From the NCBI GenBank assembly GCA_005772945.1, contig SXIE01000257.1:1-9841 (forward strand): a stretch of DNA of 9,841 nt. Direction: 5' to 3'. Positions 7,574 through 9,841 of this stretch are shown here, piece by piece; within the stretch, counting starts at the first letter, position 1, and each line of letters begins with the position of its first letter. Below the pieces are notes generated by a model that worked only from the letters and a program-made list of their open reading frames with translations, searched no databases and was not told where the DNA came from. A program made the position numbers and the translations under genes. The stretch comes from Pseudomonadota bacterium. GTDB lineage: Bacteria; Myxococcota; UBA9042; PHBI01.

Positions 7574-8158
7574 TCAGGCGGTCGGGACCGTTGCGAATAG
7601 GTCGCTCGCGGCGAGCAGGCACGTGGCCTCGGGCAGCGTCATTTCGGCGCCGCGCCCCTGGATGTCGTGACGCGTGTAGAGCCCGTCGATCGGGCTCGCG
7701 AACGCGTGGACCTGGGCCTTGCCCGCATCGATGACGAGGTAGTTCGGGATGGCCGCCGTCGCGTAGAGGCGCGCCTTCGACCCGAGATCGAGGCGGCGCG
7801 ACGCGTCCGTCACCTCGACGGCGACCAGCACCTCGACGGCCCCGAGCTCCGCGGGCGGTGGCGATACTTTGCACACCAAGCAATCCACGACCGGCGCGGA
7901 GTGGTCGCTCACGGTGAGGCGCACGTTGAGCCGAACCCGTTCCGGCTCCGGGTAGCAGCGCCGGAGGGCCGCCACCGAGGCCGCCACGCACGCCACGTGC
8001 ACCGGGTCTTCGACCGGGATCGGCACGATCACGCCCTGGATGAGCTCGACCTGTTCACCCGCGAAGGCCCCGTCGCCCGCGAGCCTGGTGAACTCGCGTA
8101 CCGTGAGCGGCCGGTACTCGGGCACGTCGGGGATGGGCGGCGGGAACGGCGGCGTCAT
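7574..8158 (-). CDS. Uma2-family (DUF820) PD-(D/E)XK endonuclease-like protein
   Basis: A 194-aa protein of normal Uma2 length. Family landmarks in order: 'EQVELIQGVIVPI' (35-47), the start of the fold with E38; 'VHVACVAASVAALRR' (53-67), the early helix with H54; 'VVDCLVCK' (90-97) with D92; 'LVAVEVTDASRRLDLGSKAR' (111-130) with E115, D124 and K128; and 'YATAAIPNYLVIDA' (132-145), equivalent to the usual GV.eYWvvd segment. These residues fit the restriction-endonuclease-like active site of the family. The biological role of Uma2 proteins is largely unknown; they are often multicopy in cyanobacteria, Planctomycetes and myxobacteria. ATG 8158 is chosen because the family begins near there and because the upstream in-frame extension (to 8296) runs through inverted repeats and looks non-coding. 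There is no Shine-Dalgarno; the -10-like element just upstream suggests a leaderless mRNA. Confidence 0.85.
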   Translation of the reverse strand: MTPPFPPPIPDVPEYRPLTVREFTRLAGDGAFAGEQVELIQGVIVPIPVEDPVHVACVAASVAALRRCYPEPERVRLNVRLTVSDHSAPVVDCLVCKVSPPPAELGAVEVLVAVEVTDASRRLDLGSKARLYATAAIPNYLVIDAGKAQVHAFASPIDGLYTRHDIQGRGAEMTLPEATCLLAASDLFATVPTA

Positions 8159-8184
8159 GGCGCGGACTATAGAAGGTCCGCGCC
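8159..8184 (-). promoter_or_regulatory. Perfect 9-bp inverted repeat with a -10-like box at its loop, immediately before the Uma2-like start
   Basis: Arms GGCGCGGAC (8159-8167) and GTCCGCGCC (8176-8184) are perfectly complementary, separated by 8 nt. On the minus strand TATAGT (8171-8166) matches five of six bases of the sigma-70 -10 consensus and is AT-rich in very GC-rich surroundings. Transcription would begin near 8159, at or next to ATG 8158, giving a leaderless message. A weak -35-like TCGACC lies at 8194-8189 (17-bp spacing). The repeat could be an operator over the promoter, or simply a hairpin. Confidence 0.45.
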
Positions 8185-8215
8185 GGCCGGTCGAGGCGTC
8201 CCCCGGGGAACCTGG

Positions 8216-8287
8216 GGATTCTTTCGCGAAGGCCTCGCGCGGGTCCGCTTCGGACCCTGTAGCGAGGCTGCCCGCGGATTCTTCGCG
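8216..8287. repeat. Extended stem-loop flanked by short direct repeats
   Basis: The core stem is GGGTCCG (8241-8247), loop CTT, CGGACCC (8251-8257). An outer stem GCCTCGC (8232-8238) pairs with GCGAGGC (8262-8268) across a small internal loop. The structure is bracketed by near-identical copies GGATTCTTTCGCG (8216-8228) and GGATTCTTCGCG (8276-8287). This resembles a small intergenic palindromic repeat element, but it could also be a structured leader or terminator. No coding potential is evident. Confidence 0.5.
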
Positions 8288-8300
8288 TAACCGCACGGAT

Positions 8301-8338
8301 GGCGGACCCCGAGGGGTTCCGCCGCCCGCCTGAGGCGG
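8301..8338 (-). terminator. Two hairpins just downstream of the unrecognised 291-aa gene; terminator-like without a U-tract
   Basis: CCGCC (8326-8330), TGA, GGCGG (8334-8338) begins right after the stop codon of the 8339-9214 gene. A second, longer stem pairs GGCGGA-CCCC (8301-8310) with GGGG-T-TCCGCC (8313-8323), with one bulged base and a tight loop. The position fits transcription termination or mRNA end protection for the minus-strand gene. No run of U follows on the minus strand, so it is not a classical intrinsic terminator. Confidence 0.35.
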
Positions 8339-9214
8339 TCACGTGATGAAATGAACGCCCGGGATCTCGCCGCCCATGACGACCGGACCGACCGGCACGT
8401 AGGGCGGCGCGAACGTCGGCACCGGCCCCTTGCCCATGACGAGCATGATCTGCTGCATCGGCAGCCAGGTCAGGAAGTTCGTCGACAGCCCCATCGCGAT
8501 CGACTCGAAGATCGCGTCGTGCTGCTTGTCCGTGTCGTCCCCGTCGAGATCGCCTTCCTTGAACTTGTCGAGGATGCAGCTCTTGAGCTGCATGAAGACC
8601 GCCAGCTTCACCATCATCGGCGACGGGCACACGATGAGCGGCATCGGGATGCTCGGCATCGGCGGCGCCATCGGCCCCGGGTACGCGGCGAACGCCGGGT
8701 ACCACGGCAGGCCCGGGACCATGACCTTGCTGGCCCACTGGTCCCAGGCGTCGGTCACGCCCTCGACGACCGCCTTGATGTAGACCTTCTCGTTGTTTTC
8801 TTTGCCGATCCAGGTCGAGTACGGGACCGTGTCCTTGAGCTTGGGGCCATCGAGGCAGCCGGGCGTGCCGATGCAGCACACGGCCATGACCTTCAGGTCC
8901 TTCAGCTTGGCCTGCAGGCGCCACATGTCGATAGCCTGCGCGGTCTTGTCGATCGCGGCATCGACGAAGGTCTTCACCTTGTCGGAGATGTCCTTGGCCG
9001 CCGTGCCGTGGTCTTTGAGCGTCGAGGCGTTCCAGAAGTAGGTGCGCGGCGCCGGCGGGCCCGCGCCCATGTGATCGGCGGCGGGATAGGCCTTGGTGAA
9101 GTGGTCCTGCGCTGGATCCCCCGAGGGGTTTTTCCAGTCGATCGGCAACTTCTTCATCTTCAGCTGGAACCAACTCTGGGCCAGCATTTTCATCGGCAAG
9201 GTCCAACCGGGCAT
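8339..9214 (-). CDS. Uncharacterised Met/Trp-rich protein, 291 aa
   Basis: I do not recognise this family. ATG 9214 is preceded by GAGG (9225-9222) at 7-nt spacing, a good Shine-Dalgarno, so the in-frame extension to 9337 is not needed. The protein has no signal peptide. Composition differs from its neighbours: about 19 Met and 10 Trp in 291 residues, and Lys used far more than in the Arg-rich genes around it. Visible parts: a basic N-terminus with 'PMKMLAQSWFQLKMKKLPID'; a helical, Lys/Asp-rich stretch (about 71-108); 'VCCIGTPGC' (112-120); a Pro/Met-rich linker (about 164-200) with 'PPMPSIPMPLIVCPSPMM'; an acidic loop 'GDLDGDDTD' (221-229) that only loosely resembles a calcium-binding loop; and a Gly/Val/Pro-rich tail ending 'GGEIPGVHFIT'. 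The Pro/Met linker and Gly-rich tail are reminiscent of phage-tail or secretion-associated structural proteins, but that is a weak impression and no such genes are adjacent. Confidence 0.78.
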   Translation of the reverse strand: MPGWTLPMKMLAQSWFQLKMKKLPIDWKNPSGDPAQDHFTKAYPAADHMGAGPPAPRTYFWNASTLKDHGTAAKDISDKVKTFVDAAIDKTAQAIDMWRLQAKLKDLKVMAVCCIGTPGCLDGPKLKDTVPYSTWIGKENNEKVYIKAVVEGVTDAWDQWASKVMVPGLPWYPAFAAYPGPMAPPMPSIPMPLIVCPSPMMVKLAVFMQLKSCILDKFKEGDLDGDDTDKQHDAIFESIAMGLSTNFLTWLPMQQIMLVMGKGPVPTFAPPYVPVGPVVMGGEIPGVHFIT

Positions 9215-9327
9215 GACCAAACCTCGTGGGCAAGGGTGCGAGTAAGGGACGAGCGGCGCCCGGCGGGGCAACCCGATTCCGTGCGGGGTTGCCAACCAGG
9301 CGCGAGTGGATAGGCTGGGCCGGCTCG

Positions 9328-9356
9328 GCCTCACCATCGAATTCGGTGGATGAGGC
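9328..9356. promoter_or_regulatory. 29-bp imperfect palindrome in the divergent upstream region
   Basis: GCCTCA (9328-9333) pairs with TGAGGC (9351-9356), and within them CCATCGAATTCGGTGG (9334-9349) is palindromic except for one T/G pair. A single unpaired A (9350) separates inner and outer arms. It lies 114 bp upstream of the minus-strand ATG 9214 and 97 bp upstream of the plus-strand ATG 9454. It could be an operator shared by the divergent genes or a hairpin in the minus-strand leader. Confidence 0.4.
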
Positions 9357-9389
9357 GATGCCGCGCGTTCGACCCCCGTCGACCTCGCG

Positions 9390-9419
9390 ACGATAGCACC
9401 GCGTCGCGTCCGGTCGCAA
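9390..9419 (-). promoter_or_regulatory. Candidate sigma-70-type promoter for the 291-aa gene
   Basis: On the minus strand TTGCGA (9419-9414) and TATCGT (9395-9390) are separated by 18 bp, each matching four of six consensus bases, with a TG one base before the -10 (extended -10 form). Transcription would start near 9383 and leave a leader of about 170 nt before ATG 9214 that includes the 9328-9356 palindrome. In GC-rich DNA such matches arise by chance fairly often, so this is only a candidate. Confidence 0.3.
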
Positions 9420-9453
9420 GCTCCCTGCCTCGTGGGGGCCCGCCGGCGCGCGC

Positions 9454-9841
9454 ATGAACGGACCCGATGTCATGGCCCAGCCTGCCCCGCGCCTACTGCC
9501 TGATCTGCTCGCCTCGCTCACGTCGGAGTCGCTCGTCGCGAGCGCGCGCGCGTTCGAGGCGGCCCGCACGCCCGAGAGCGAAGCGGCGCTCGGGGCGTTT
9601 CATCGCTTCCGCGACCCGAGCCTCTGGACGACGCCGTACCAGTTCCAGGCCGGCGTTGCCGCGCGCGCGGAGGGCGTGTTTGCGTTCGACCGGCTGGAGC
9701 GCGCGCACCTCGAGGCGCCCGCGAGCTGGGTGCATCGCGAGATATCTCCCGCTTTCTATGCGGTCCGGCTAGGGGCCGAGGCGGTGCTGGCGCCGGCGGT
9801 GTGGCCCCGCGACGCGCGCCGCCGTGCTGTTCTCGCGCAAC
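9454..9841 (+). CDS. Uncharacterised protein, N-terminal 129 residues (3' end outside window)
   Basis: An open frame from ATG 9454 to the window edge without a stop, with typical GC-rich third positions. The overlapping frame starting at 9467 gives Arg/Ser-rich shadow sequence and was rejected. The predicted peptide begins 'MNGPDVMAQPAPRLLPDLLA' and is helical and Ala/Arg-rich, with 'ALGAFHRFRDPSLWTTPYQF' (46-65), 'RAEGVFAFDRLERAHLEAP' (71-89) and 'WVHREISPAFYAVRLGAEA' (92-110). ATG 9472 is an alternative start. It has no signal peptide or membrane segment in the visible part, and I do not recognise the family. It is transcribed divergently from the 291-aa gene. Confidence 0.62.
   Translation, partial: MNGPDVMAQPAPRLLPDLLASLTSESLVASARAFEAARTPESEAALGAFHRFRDPSLWTTPYQFQAGVAARAEGVFAFDRLERAHLEAPASWVHREISPAFYAVRLGAEAVLAPAVWPRDARRRAVLAQ

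Noticed and set aside
5803..7734. Long plus-strand open frame opposite sufE, the permease and part of the Uma2 gene
   Set aside because: It spans several well-supported minus-strand genes; its highly charged, His/Glu/Arg-rich translation has no domain features.
8159..8296. N-terminal extension of the Uma2-like protein by 46 residues
   Set aside because: The segment overlaps the palindrome and stem-loop region, has no family similarity, and Uma2 proteins normally begin near the chosen ATG 8158.
9467..9772. Plus-strand closed frame of 101 codons at the right edge
   Set aside because: It is a Ser/Arg-rich shadow of the open frame starting at ATG 9454, which has better codon use and runs past the window edge.

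Overview
The window is GC-rich DNA (estimated near 70 percent, not computed) with strong G/C preference at third codon positions. Together with CsgG-like/TPR proteins, a WD40 protein, an Uma2-family nuclease and large uncharacterised proteins, this suggests a Myxococcota (myxobacterial, Polyangia-like) chromosome. That assignment is inference, since no rRNA or other marker is present.

Layout. The left edge (2-763, +) is the 3' end of a WD40-type beta-propeller protein. It converges on, and overlaps by 15 bp, a long minus-strand run. Read in transcription order from right to left, the minus-strand genes are: an unrecognised 291-aa Met/Trp-rich protein (9214-8339); a hairpin-rich gap (8338-8159); an Uma2-family PD-(D/E)XK protein (8158-7574); an ArsB/NhaD (ion transporter superfamily) permease (7548-6295); SufE (6261-5809); a Fur-family repressor (5804-5313); and two tandem paralogues of a CsgG-domain/TPR exported protein (5300-3001 and 2974-749). 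Gaps from the Uma2 gene to the end are only 4 to 33 bp, so 8158-749 could be one transcription unit. The right edge carries a divergent + strand gene (9454 to the window end), separated by a 239-bp shared upstream region with a candidate promoter and a long imperfect palindrome.

How the genes may fit together. SufE (sulfur transfer to the SufS cysteine desulfurase) next to a Fur-family metal sensor is a plausible iron/Fe-S pairing. The permease and the two exported CsgG-like proteins lie in the same tightly packed unit, but no common substrate or pathway can be read from sequence alone.

Main observation. The upstream CsgG-like paralogue has a clear signal peptide in one reading frame and its mature body in another. 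The break falls exactly at 4.8 copies of a 5-bp tandem repeat (GGCCA, 5185-5208). Removing one unit, or adding two, fuses the signal peptide to the body with a good cleavage site. This is either a phase-variable export switch, a recent slippage mutation, or a sequencing or assembly error. No rRNA, tRNA, CRISPR array, insertion sequence or prophage gene was seen.
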